Assembly: GCA_018873225.1 (NCBI GenBank)
Contig: JAEILZ010000008.1
Coordinates: 1-64,000 of the forward strand
DNA from: [Phialemoniopsis] sp. UDSM-2020
Taxonomy: Eukaryota; Ascomycota; Sordariomycetes; Thyridiales; Thyridiaceae
DNA: 64,000 nucleotides
Reading direction: 5' to 3'
Shown here: one piece after another, positions 54,959 through 64,000 of the stretch
Position numbering within the stretch: the first letter of the stretch is position 1
Layout of the letters: each line of letters starts with the position of its first letter
Notes under the pieces: model-generated
The model's input: only the letters and a program-made list of their open reading frames with translations
Databases searched by the model: none
Told to the model about the DNA's origin: nothing
Translations under genes and position numbers: made by a program

Positions 54959-56956
54959 TCATACCTGTGGCGCGTCACGTAGCTGCTCTGCTATCTCTAC
55001 ATACCACGACAGATCGCTCTTCTCGTCCATCTCAAACTCTGTAAACCCGTTGCCCATGAATCTGAAGGGATTCGCGGTGTTGTAGACGATCTCAAAGTCT
55101 TCGCCGCGGATATCAGTGAGCATGCGGTTGAAGAGATGAGCGCTACCACCAAACAGCGCGGTGACACGGCCGTCCACCCGGTTCCGCTTGTACCAGCTCT
55201 TGCAGCCGCCGCTCCAGACAAGCGTCTTGTGGACCTGGTCACTGTACCTGATGAAGGCGTCCACCACCGACGCCTTTGGAATGACGTACTTGATGTCCTC
55301 GGTCGACAACTTCTTGATCCACTTGACAAAGTAATCTCCGGTCCAGTTGAGAGACTCCACGAGAGAGCCGTGACCGCCTAGGCAGTTCGGGCCCATCATC
55401 ATGAAGTAGTTGGGGATATCCGGTACTGCCACCGAGAGGTATGACTCGGGGTCCTCGGCCCACTTCTTCGAGAGATCAACACCATTGAGTCCCACAATGG
55501 GGTAACGCGGTCGGTGAGACACATCGAATCCGGTAGCACAGACAACTTCTCAATGTCAGCCAAGTGTCCTCTCAGTAGAATAGTGGTAGGAAATCTAAGC
55601 ACTTACTGACGTCGCACTCGTACACCTTCCCATCTGCGGTATGTACGGCATTATCTGACACCTTTGTGATTGCGCTGTTGGTGAGATGGCAGTTCGGCTT
55701 GAGGAATGACTCTAGGTAGCCCGGCCCCGGTGTGATCCGGCGGCAACCGAGCTCCCATTTTGGAATCAGCTTCTCGCACAGCTCCGGGTCGTGGTTAAGC
55801 TTCTCAGCCATCTGCTCGGCTGCGAGCCTGACGCCTTCCTTGTTGTTCTCGCCCTTCATGAAGATGTAGAATGACTTGTTCGTGCGGGAGATGATACCCT
55901 TGCGATGCTCCAAATGATACTTTGGATCGTGGAAGCGTTTCCTCTCCTCTGCAGTGTATGCCGGGTTGGGATCTGGGTCATCGCGGCCAAGGTGCTTGCT
56001 TGGCGGCGCCCTGTAGTAAACCCAAGCCGGACCACGGATGAAGTTTTGGACGTCGGTTCCAGGGAGATTGGTCATCTGTGGAACGATCTGGATACCAGAT
56101 GATCCATTGCCAATCACGGCTATCCTCTTGTGAGAGTAGTCATAGTTGTGATCCCAGCTGGCAGAGTGCGTGATGTGACCCTTGAAGTCCCGAAGACCGG
56201 GGATATCAGGCCAAGACTCATGTCTAGTTCAGTTAGTACCCAAGTCTCGTAGAGGCTTTGCGAGAGGTCAAATACTCACACCAAGACACCTTGTGCAGAG
56301 ATCAGCACGTGGCAGTACTCGTCCCGCTGCTTGCCGTCATGTTCTACTGTGACTTTCCACTGGCCGGACTCCTCCTGCCAATAGGCTCCAATAACTTTGG
56401 TGTTGAGCTGAAGATCGCGGTCCAAGCTCCACTTCTTGACAGTGTGCTTCATATACGCGAGGATATCAGGCCCACTGGCGTAGAACCTCTCCCAGTCCGG
56501 GTTGGGGTCAAATGGAAACGCCTAGTGCCTAGGTCAGCAAACACGCAAATCACCCAGAGTAGTCGTAAATCTCACATAGATGTGTGCCGGAACGTCGCAC
56601 TGCACACCGGGATAGTGGTTTGCGAGCCACGTGCCACCTACATCGGGTCTCGCCTCAAAGATCGTGTGCTCAACAATGTCTCGCATCTCGGGGAAACGAT
56701 GCTGAAACTTGTGCGCCATGAGGAGGCCCGAGAACCCGGCGCCAATGGTAAAGACCTTGACCTTGCGGGACGTGTAGGCAAACTGACTGGCAAGCTTGAA
56801 CGGATCTTGCACAGCGTCGCCGTTCGTGGTCGCCATATTTCTCAGCGGATTTTGAGCGCGTGGCACCTCTGGCAGCTCGGGCGCTGGCACCCGGGTGAGG
56901 TCAGCTGTGTCACACATAGCTGCCCTCGGCGCTGGCTCTTCCATAAACACTGTCAT
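54959..56956 (-). CDS. Baeyer-Villiger monooxygenase 2 (stcW/HAPMO-like)
   Basis: Exons 56956-56576, 56521-56280, 56223-55607, 55548-54959; 609 residues. FAD motif GAGFSG (72-77), GGTWLANHYPGVQCDVPAHIY, the type I fingerprint FKGHITHSASWD (221-232), the NADPH motif GNGSSG (246-251), and ATGFD. The roughly 65-residue N-terminal extension and the CDVPAHIY segment point to the group containing sterigmatocystin-pathway StcW and 4-hydroxyacetophenone monooxygenase, distinct from the CHMO-like copy at 43.8 kb. In-frame ATGs at 56944 and 56836 are alternative starts. No PTS1 (ends APQV). It shares a promoter with an SDR. Confidence 0.9.
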
Positions 56957-57612
56957 CTTGCGACTGGTCTGAATGAAGTGCGATGCGATGGATAGGACGG
57001 TGAATGTTCTCCGATACGCGTCTATCCACGTAGAAGAGGCTGGCTCGGACTTTATCAATACGCGCCAGATGCGGACCACGCAAACCAATGAGCTGATGAA
57101 GTAATCCAAGCTGCGACACTATTCTAAAAGGAAGACATATCGGGCCCATGGGGGTGACCCGAGATCAGATCACACTAAGAGAGAATAGGGTATGAAAGCG
57201 TGCAATGCCGAAGCTCGGCAAGCTTCTGTATTCCTGACTACTGGTGGCCGATCCTCGAACGACTGTCACGTTGTGGTTGAAGCTTGGCCGGCTACGTTAG
57301 CCGGCTTTCCTAATATGGCTTTGCCACCAAGTTGCCGGGAATCCCCAGAGCCGGACCCAGTTTGTGGACCCCTGAAACATTGTGGAGGATCAAATCACCC
57401 CGCGCGTATCCTGTGCGGGGAACGTGGGAAATTCGTGCCGAGTCGCGGACGATGTCGGCCTCTGCTGGTTGGCAGCTTGTGACGGTGCCCAGTGTATACA
57501 GTACCATGCTTTGTCCTTCCCTGACTCTATTTCGCATGTGTGACAGCATTTGCAATACCTTCTTTCTGTAGAGAGGCACACCTGAACTCCATCAGTTTGT
57601 TCACCAGTCACC
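56957..57612. promoter_or_regulatory. Divergent promoter, monooxygenase 2 / SDR
   Basis: It contains the near-perfect 19 bp palindrome GCCGGCTACGTTAGCCGGC (57287-57305; 8 bp arms, 3 bp centre), the strongest dyad in the right half of the window. No supported gene. Confidence 0.45.
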
Positions 57613-58783
57613 ATGCCCCTCCCGCGATACAGCTACAACGGTCCAATCGACCACACTATTCCCCCAGAGAGGAAGAATGTGCGTGGAAAGTCGGTAATCA
57701 TTACTGGCGGTGCCAACGGCATGGGCGAGGCCTGTGTTCGTGATTATGTTGCCGCCGGGGCGTTTGTCACGTTTGCAGACGTAAACGTGGAGCGGGGCCA
57801 GACCGTTGAGAAGGAGCTTAATGGCGGCAACGGCAACAACTGCGTCTTTGTCAAGTGTGATATTCGTAGCTGGGAAGACCAGCTGGCGATGTTTGAGACT
57901 GCAAAGAAGAGGAGCCCGAGTAACAGCGTCGACATTGTCATCGCCAATGCAGGCATTAGCCGAAGCTCAGGAGACAGTCTGTGGACTCTTGACGGTATGT
58001 CCCCGCCCTGATTTGCCCTGCTGTATCTCCAAGTGAGACTGCATCATCGAACTGCTCTGACATCGAACCAGACCCCAATGGAGAGCCCACGAAACCCAAC
58101 CTGAACATCGTCCGGGTCAACCTGGATGGCACGCTGTACACTTGGAAGCTTGCTGTTCACTATTTCAGGAAGCAGCCCGACACCGAGGACCGTGACCGCT
58201 GCTTCATCATCACGGGTTCGATGGTCGCCTGGATTGACTCCCCTGTAAGTGTTCCTCTGTCGCACGAGGACTTGCCTGCGGCACAACAAGCTCTAACGTA
58301 CACCGCGCGCGCTAGGGAAACTGGGAGTACACGGCAACCAAGTATGGTCTCCGTGGCTTCATGCGCACTGCTCGTCGCTCTAGTTTCGAACAGGGCATTC
58401 GCATCAATTATGTGGCCCCATGCTGGATCAAGAGCGCGATTCGCACCGCCGAGTACGAGAAGTGGCTGCTCGATCGCGGTATCGAGTTTGGCGAGCAATC
58501 AGATGTTGCCGCCTGCATGATGAGGATTGGCTGTGACAAGTCTATCAACGGTGAGCCTGAGTTGGGAATGACATGATGGATGCTTTAACTAACAAGAACT
58601 GTAGGCCGTTCCTTGATGATCACACCCAGGTCAATCGCAAAGGAAGGATTTGTAGATATCGACAGGGAAGACTACAAGGATGTGCCGGAAGACGAGTATC
58701 TGAAGAAAGTGCAAGCATCACAGCTTGTCATCATTGAGGACAAGTGGCTTGACGACTACAAAGTAAGGGTGTACAAGGAGTGA
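57613..58783 (+). CDS. Short-chain dehydrogenase (15-PGDH-like)
   Basis: Exons 57613-57994, 58072-58244, 58316-58550, 58605-58783; 322 residues. SDR motifs: TGGANGMG (31-38), FADVNVERG (Asp favours NAD), IANAGIS, IITGSM (Ser), and YTATKYG (Tyr, Lys). The 20-residue N-terminal segment before the first strand (YNGPIDHTIPPE) and the C-terminal extension resemble fungal 15-hydroxyprostaglandin-dehydrogenase-like enzymes. The divergent pairing with a Baeyer-Villiger enzyme suggests it makes the ketone substrate from an alcohol (inference). Confidence 0.9.
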
Positions 58784-58966
58784 ACAGTGTTTTAAGGTGG
58801 CTTCCATACAGTTCTGACTGGCGCAAGTAGTGATCTAGGCCTGTTAGACGATGAGGATGTCAACAATATGAAACAAGGACTCATTGTCAAGCCCCTATCA
58901 CAACAAACCCTTGGCTGTATGGGTTGAAAAAGACGTAGTCGCTTGATCTATCTTATTTCTAGAGAT

Positions 58967-60455
58967 CTATAGCCTGCATTTGGCTTTTGTGTTATCTGTT
59001 CGAAGCTTCTCGATGACTTCCTTTGCTGTCCTACTACCCGATTCTAAGCCACCTTCCATGTATCCCTTCCAGACGTTGCTGGTCTCGGTTCCAGCAAAAT
59101 GCAGCCTTCCCTCAGGCCTCCACTGATCGCGGCCTAGGAGCTGCAAGCAAGACGACGCCACGACAGGGCAGGGAGACCCCTTGGAAAACTCCTCGTTGTT
59201 CCATATCTGCTCCACGATTTGCAGCGGCTCAGGGCATCTTTCGCCATAGATACGGTCTATCTGAGCCGTCACTTCAGCTCTGCGCTGGACTCGAGACTTT
59301 TGGGCCCATGCCTCTCCGCTGGCGCCTACCATGAAGCACCCCAGGGCATACATGCCATCCTCGTCGCTCGATGTGTCTCGCGTCAGCGATACGGGGCCGC
59401 TAAAGCCCTGCGTCAGGCCGCACAGCCCGCGCTCGCGCCACCAGGGCTTCTCGTAGACCAGAAAGACTTTCGCGTAAAAGCCTAGCTTGTTGACCTGGCT
59501 GAGCCGGGTCTTCTCGGCAGACAGTGGCGGGAAGAAGGCGACGTCTTGAAGCAGTGGGGTGGGGAGGGTTGAAATGACTCTGCTCCCGTAATATCGTCTT
59601 CCGTCACGAACAGTCACTACACAGCCATGTTCTATTGACTGGTCGACTTCAACTGCGGCCGCTGAAAACACCACAGTGCCCGGTCGAAGACTCTTGTATA
59701 ATCCAGAGCATAGAGATTGCGTCCCTTGGCGAATTCGCAGGGCTTGGCCTCCACCCTTGGCGTCTGACCGCATCTGGATGAGGCCGCCTCCCGAACGGCA
59801 GTACAACAAGAAGTAGATTGCACTGACTTCTGTAGAGGGCAAACCGAGCATTGCACTTGTCCAGATGTTTACTATGCGAGGCACCATCTCTGTAGCACCT
59901 AGTGAACGGGCTAGGTCATCCACCGACATGTCCCCGTACTTGGGTAGGGACTTCTCCGGGTAGACTAGGTCAACTTCATGACAAAGAGTTTCCATGTCAT
60001 CTCTGACTTTAGCCAAACCCTTGGTGTCTTCTTCAGGTAGCTAGATGAATATCCTATATTAGCACATGATATGATGAGTTGAATCTGGAATAATAGGTCC
60101 TCACCTTAGGATCGGTTCCATAGGCATACCGTCCGTAGCCCTCGACAATGCAATCGCCCGATATGTTCTGTTCTATCACCTCAAGACCAAACTTCTTCAC
60201 AAGAGACATGACACGAGGCTGGTTCACGTCGTTGGTCCACGCTCCGCCAAGTTCAACCTTGACTAACCCTTCACCGCCTAGAGGGATTGACCAGAGCCTT
60301 CCGCCCACGCGCGCCCGTGCCTCAAGCACCAGACATGTTACTCCAGCTTGCTGTAGGTCATATGCAGCCTGGAGACCGCTGATACCTGCGCCGAGGATAA
60401 TGACTTGGGCTGCCGTGCCGAGTTGCGACATTGTGCTGGATGCTGGCGTGGCCAT
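58967..60455 (-). CDS. Flavin amine oxidase, PTS1-type C-terminus
   Basis: Exons 60455-60105 and 60040-58967; 474 residues. Monoamine-oxidase family: FAD motif GAGISGLQAAYDL (22-34), EARARVGGRLW, VELGGAWT, and the C-terminal HFAGTETSNVWKGYMEGGLESG. No Cys sits at the position used for covalent FAD in animal MAO, so FAD is probably non-covalent, as in fungal MAO-N. The protein ends CRL, a PTS1-type tripeptide, matching the peroxisomal placing of MAO-N (ARL). ATG 60431 is an alternative start. It would oxidise an amine to imine or ketone (known chemistry); a cyclic amine feeding the Baeyer-Villiger step is inference. Confidence 0.9.
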
Positions 60456-61127
60456 GTTGCTGGCCGTTGTTTGACGATAAGGCGGCCCTCCTTCGTGCTC
60501 GTATGCTTGAAAATATTGCACCAAAGGCACTTATACGTCAGGACGACAGAATGGCTAAGAAGCTACTGACTCGAGTAACCAGATGGGACGAAAGAGACGG
60601 GGAGATTGTCCCACGGTCACTCGGCCATGAGCTTCGGCGTACTGTCACTCTGCATTTCCTCGCGATTCGCGCCCAACGCCGTGGATTAAACAGTGTGTGA
60701 TCATATTAATGCACGCCCGATATCGTCGGACCGAGAGAGGGATCTAGCAGACTTCCGTGGGAAAACGCCGACTGGGGGACCGAATCGCCGAACGTTCCCC
60801 ACCTGTGGTCTACAGGAAGTTTCCGAACACACCTGCTGGTCTATCACGCGTAACCAGCTCCACAGCAGATGATAGCAGCTTTCTGAGATAATGTGTGAGG
60901 TCGGTCGCGTGACGATCACGTAGAGTGACTTTATCTTGTGCAGTACAGTTGAACCGGCTGGGGCAGCACTGAACAATCTTAGGACGTATCACTCTGGACA
61001 ATTTGTCATTTTACGAGTAATCCATCATTGAAACATTTTGTCCTAGACAATTTTAATCGTAGGCCTAACTCTTACTCTTGTAGATGAAAATATGTAATGC
61101 AAGCCCTATCACTTTAGCTCAAAAACT
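60456..61127. promoter_or_regulatory. Amine oxidase promoter and SDR 3' flank
   Basis: No gene seen. GCCGACTGGGGGACCGAATCG (about 60767-60787) carries several CCGA half-sites near the amine oxidase start. The remainder, 60950-61127, is AT-richer. Confidence 0.3.
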
Positions 61128-62073
61128 TCACCGGGCCATCCATCCGCCATCGACCTATTTCACTGTCAGAATCAGAGTCATAAATATGTCGGTAGATATT
61201 GATGCTCACCACAATGATTTGCCCAGTTATGTAAGAGCTCGCATCTGCGGCCAGGAATACCGCAGGTCCCTTGAAGTCGTCGGGCGAGCCCCATTTGCCC
61301 ATGGGAATACGTGAGGTTATCGAATTGTAGTACGTTTGATCCGGATTCGTTCGTGTATCGGTGTTCATATCCGTCGCTATGTAACTGTTGTATGGACCAC
61401 GCATGTTAGCATTGTACGGACGCGAGCTTAGGAGCAAAAGCATACCCCGGAGCAAGCGCATTGACGCGAATGCCAAAGGCTGCCCACTCATTACTCAAAG
61501 CCTTGGTAAGCTGTCCGATAGCGCCCTTGCTGGCTGAGTACGCTGCCATGCGGACACCTCCCTGGAACGTTGAAAGGCTCGCCGTATTGATCAGACGACC
61601 CGGAATCTTGTTGTCGATCCAGTATTTGCCTATGTCACGGCAAAGCAGAAAGGTGCAGTTGAAGTTCACCTCCATGACCTCGTCAAGGTCTTCCTCAGCA
61701 TAGTCTTGCGCTTCGCGGCGGCGCATGATGCCTGCTACGTTGACAAGGATGTCGATCTTTTGCGACGCTGTTATGCTGGCAATGAGGCCTTTGACAGACT
61801 GGCGATCGCTCAGGTCGGCAATGATGACGGTGCACTGGCGACCGAGCGCCTCGATGGCATCCTTGGTAGCTGTTTGAGCCTGGTCTCGCTAGCCCCCTCC
61901 GATGTTAGACTGAGAGTGCTCCCTTTCTGAAGTCTATCCAGATTCAGAAACCGTACCTGAATGAGGATGATATCGGCCCCCGCCTCTGCGAGACCAATGG
62001 CGACTGCTTGGCCAATCCCACGACTACCGCCGGTGACCAACGCCGTCTTTCCAGCCACAGAGAAGAGACTCAT
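61128..62073 (-). CDS. Short-chain dehydrogenase (KduD/gluconate dehydrogenase-like)
   Basis: Exons 62073-61957, 61888-61446, 61384-61210, 61154-61128; 253 residues, with a last exon of nine codons (VDGGWMAR). [12 protein letters not shown] (14-25), [18 protein letters not shown] (Ser), YSASKGAI (Tyr, Lys), NALAPGYIATDM. The length and the D-MNTD segment fit 2-deoxy-D-gluconate 3-dehydrogenase-like SDRs, sugar-acid or polyol enzymes. It lies upstream of, and in the same direction as, the transketolase, which also suits carbohydrate handling rather than the ketone set (inference). Confidence 0.9.
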
Positions 62074-62600
62074 TTTGTTCTGGAGGGATGTCGATTCGAA
62101 TGAGCGCTCAAAGTTGAGCAGTCACTGAATTTGACATGTGTGAATCATAAAGTGATGAAGCCATGTTTTCATACAAAAGCAATGATGATGTCTAGCGTGG
62201 CCCCGCTTCGGCTTCGGTGGCAGGAGAGGACCTGAAGACCGAGTGCTCCGCTAGCTTCGGAATCACGGTTCCAGTACTGGCCTGCAGCATTCCCCTCTCC
62301 GGTGATCGGCGACAGCCAGACCAGGGCGACCATCGCAATGATGTCTTCTTTCATCCACCAACTACCCTTCCTGGGCCAATGTCATGGACATTGGACACGC
62401 AAAAGACCAGAACGGCTTATCAAGCTGGTACCCGGGTACTTCGCATGGCTCATGAATTGATACGTGCGCTGTAGCGTTGTGATGTCTTCATCTTACGGGA
62501 AGTGTCTGATCATTCCAAGGGTTATCTAGAAGATCTGATAATGATAAAAGTACTATGCACTCGACATCGACGTTTTAATCAGATATTTTGTTGCCGCTCC
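62074..62600. promoter_or_regulatory. SDR promoter and transketolase 3' flank
   Basis: No gene seen. Nothing distinctive beyond GGTACCCGGGTACTTCG (about 62426-62442), which contains the 12 bp palindrome GTACCCGGGTAC. Confidence 0.3.
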
Positions 62601-64000
62601 TCAAATGGCTCGCCATCCAGCCGTTCGTGCGTTGCATCCGTCAAGATCTTGGAGATAGGCCTGAACTCTCCGTACAATCCCCTTGGCATTGAGACCAAAC
62701 CGCTCGTAGTTACTCGCATTCGAAGCCGAATACCCGTATCCTGTCATACCGATACTCGCCGTCGTGTATCTCGCCCAGGTGGTAGCAACGTACTCCTCCA
62801 CGCTGACAACGGGTGTTCCATCAAGAGGAAGAACTAACTCACGGTAAACCCGGGTCTGCTTGTCGAAGTGCCCAAGACTCGGTGCACTGACAACCCGCGT
62901 TGCGGTCCCCGCTTCTGACATGATGGCCGCAGCCTCGACTGCGTAATGCAAATTGGTCCCGCAGCTCACTAACGTAAGCTTTGGGTTGGGTGCATCGACG
63001 ATTACGTACGCCCCTCGAGAGACACCGTCTCGCTTCGTCCCAGGGAGGGCCGGACACGGGTCACGCCCCAGAGATAAGATGGTAGGACCGTCCCGCTTGG
63101 TGAGAGCTACGGCCCATGCGCCGATGGTCTCTTCCCCGTCGGCGGGCCGGATATACTCGAGGTTTGGCATCGCTCGGAACAGAGCGTCGAGCTCTACCGG
63201 CTGATGGGTTGGGCCGTTCTGACCCTCGGCGAAGGAGTCGTGTGTGGCAAGGTGAATCACTGGTAGGTGGCTCAAAGCGCCCATGCGCACACTAGGTGCA
63301 GCCTGCTCACTTTAGCTCTCGGCGCGGATTCGGATGTTATCATAGATATGACTTACGTAGAGGTAAAACATGAAAAAGGTGCTGGTAATAGGCAAGAAAG
63401 TACCAGCGTTGAAGGCCGCGATACCATTGGAGATGCCGGCCATTGCATGCTCTCGAACACCGCACCGGACAAACCTACCAGCGTAACTAACAGATGGATG
63501 AAAAACGTCTTGATCGGTGTATGGAAACTTTGTCGAGTTAACAAGGTCGGCGCCTCCACCGAAAAGGGTTGGATCTTGCTTCCACAGCCTAGCAAGAATC
63601 TCGCCACTTGCCTCGCGAGTAGCCAAGTCTCTCAGAGAAGAGCTGTCAACCTCGCTCAGAAGCTTTTGCCAGGAGCCGCTGTTTTGACCACGCCGTCTGT
63701 GTTGAAATGCCTGGCTGATGTCCGGATATTCCTTATTGTACGATTCTAGAACACCTTCCCATTCCCGTTGCAGCTGTCGCCCGCGTGCCTTTCGTTCCCG
63801 AAAGTAAGCAAGCATCTCGTCAGAGACAAAGTGTGTCACTGTAGGGTCCTGCCCGGCCGAAACCTTTGACGCGGCCACGCTCTCGGGATCGATCGATGAA
63901 TGATGTGCGCGGAATGTCCCTGCAATCTTGGTGCCCACGCCAATGACGGTACGGATGTTGATCATGGTGGGTTTGCCCACCACAGTGCTGGCATGATTCA
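62601..64000 (-). CDS. Transketolase / dihydroxyacetone-synthase-like (partial)
   Basis: Two exons in the window: 64000 or beyond down to 63357, and 63302-62601. The 5' part (thiamine-diphosphate pyrophosphate-binding half) lies outside. What is visible: KPTMINIRTVIGVG, the second thiamine-domain motif VREHAMAGISNGI with the catalytic Glu, THDSFAEGQNGPTHQP, and a C-terminal transketolase domain (SCGTNLHYAVEAA, GTPVVSVEEYVATTW, YGYSASN). It has a splice joining FYLY to AAPSVRM. It differs from housekeeping transketolases and resembles the dihydroxyacetone synthase branch, but ends RAI, not a PTS1 tripeptide. Confidence 0.9.

Noticed and set aside
56258..56995. 245-codon open frame on the plus strand
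   Set aside because: It lies fully antisense to Baeyer-Villiger monooxygenase 2 and its introns; no family resemblance.
39626..60455. Secondary-metabolite biosynthetic cluster
   Set aside because: No polyketide synthase, peptide synthetase, terpene synthase or prenyltransferase is present; enzyme types fit catabolism better.

Overview
The window is nuclear DNA of a filamentous ascomycete (Pezizomycotina; a Sordariomycete-like genome is my guess). Support: genes carry short introns of about 45-120 bases with GTRNGT-type donors, CTRAY-like branch points and YAG acceptors; five Zn2Cys6 regulators alternate with five permeases and many oxidoreductases; and the left edge is an almost C/G-free AT-rich block next to gene-dense DNA of normal composition. 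No rRNA, tRNA, CRISPR or transposase gene was recognised. Exon coordinates were deduced by hand from reading frame, splice signals and expected family sequence.

Layout. 1-2.6 kb: AT-rich tandem and degenerate repeats. 2.8-6 kb: secreted spherulin-4 (GH135-like) protein and secreted M19 dipeptidase. 6-20 kb: three transporters with two Zn2Cys6 regulators and a TauD/TfdA dioxygenase; one transporter (12.9-15 kb) has an in-frame stop and is probably a pseudogene. 20-28 kb: a secreted pepsin-fold protein without the catalytic Asp dyad, a Zn2Cys6 regulator, an Old Yellow Enzyme and an SDR. 28.6-39.5 kb: a probable hydantoin/thiohydantoin-use locus made of a hydantoinase fused to a DUF917 (S-methyl-thiohydantoin desulfurase-type) domain, divergent from an NCS1 permease, followed by a MOSC-flavoreductase-ferredoxin fusion divergent from a Zn2Cys6 regulator. 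AGATAAG (GATA-factor) sites lie in both shared promoters.

39.6-60.5 kb: a compact set of genes that together resemble a pathway for degrading cyclic ketones or amines: Dal5-like permease, metallo-beta-lactamase-fold lactonase, two different Baeyer-Villiger monooxygenases, HSL-type esterase, two SDRs, Zn alcohol dehydrogenase, acyl-CoA ligase ending ARL, Zn2Cys6 regulator, and a flavin amine oxidase ending CRL. In order, these could convert amine or alcohol to ketone to lactone to hydroxy acid to acyl-CoA, with the CoA ligase and amine oxidase carrying peroxisomal PTS1-type C-termini. No aldehyde dehydrogenase and no polyketide, peptide or terpene synthase was seen. 61-64 kb: a KduD-like SDR and a transketolase/dihydroxyacetone-synthase-like gene that runs off the right edge.

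The region reads as an accessory catabolic island. Most adjacent gene pairs are divergent and share promoters rich in CGG/CCG palindromes, the kind of half-site bound by Zn2Cys6 proteins. Substrates are inferred from family membership only.
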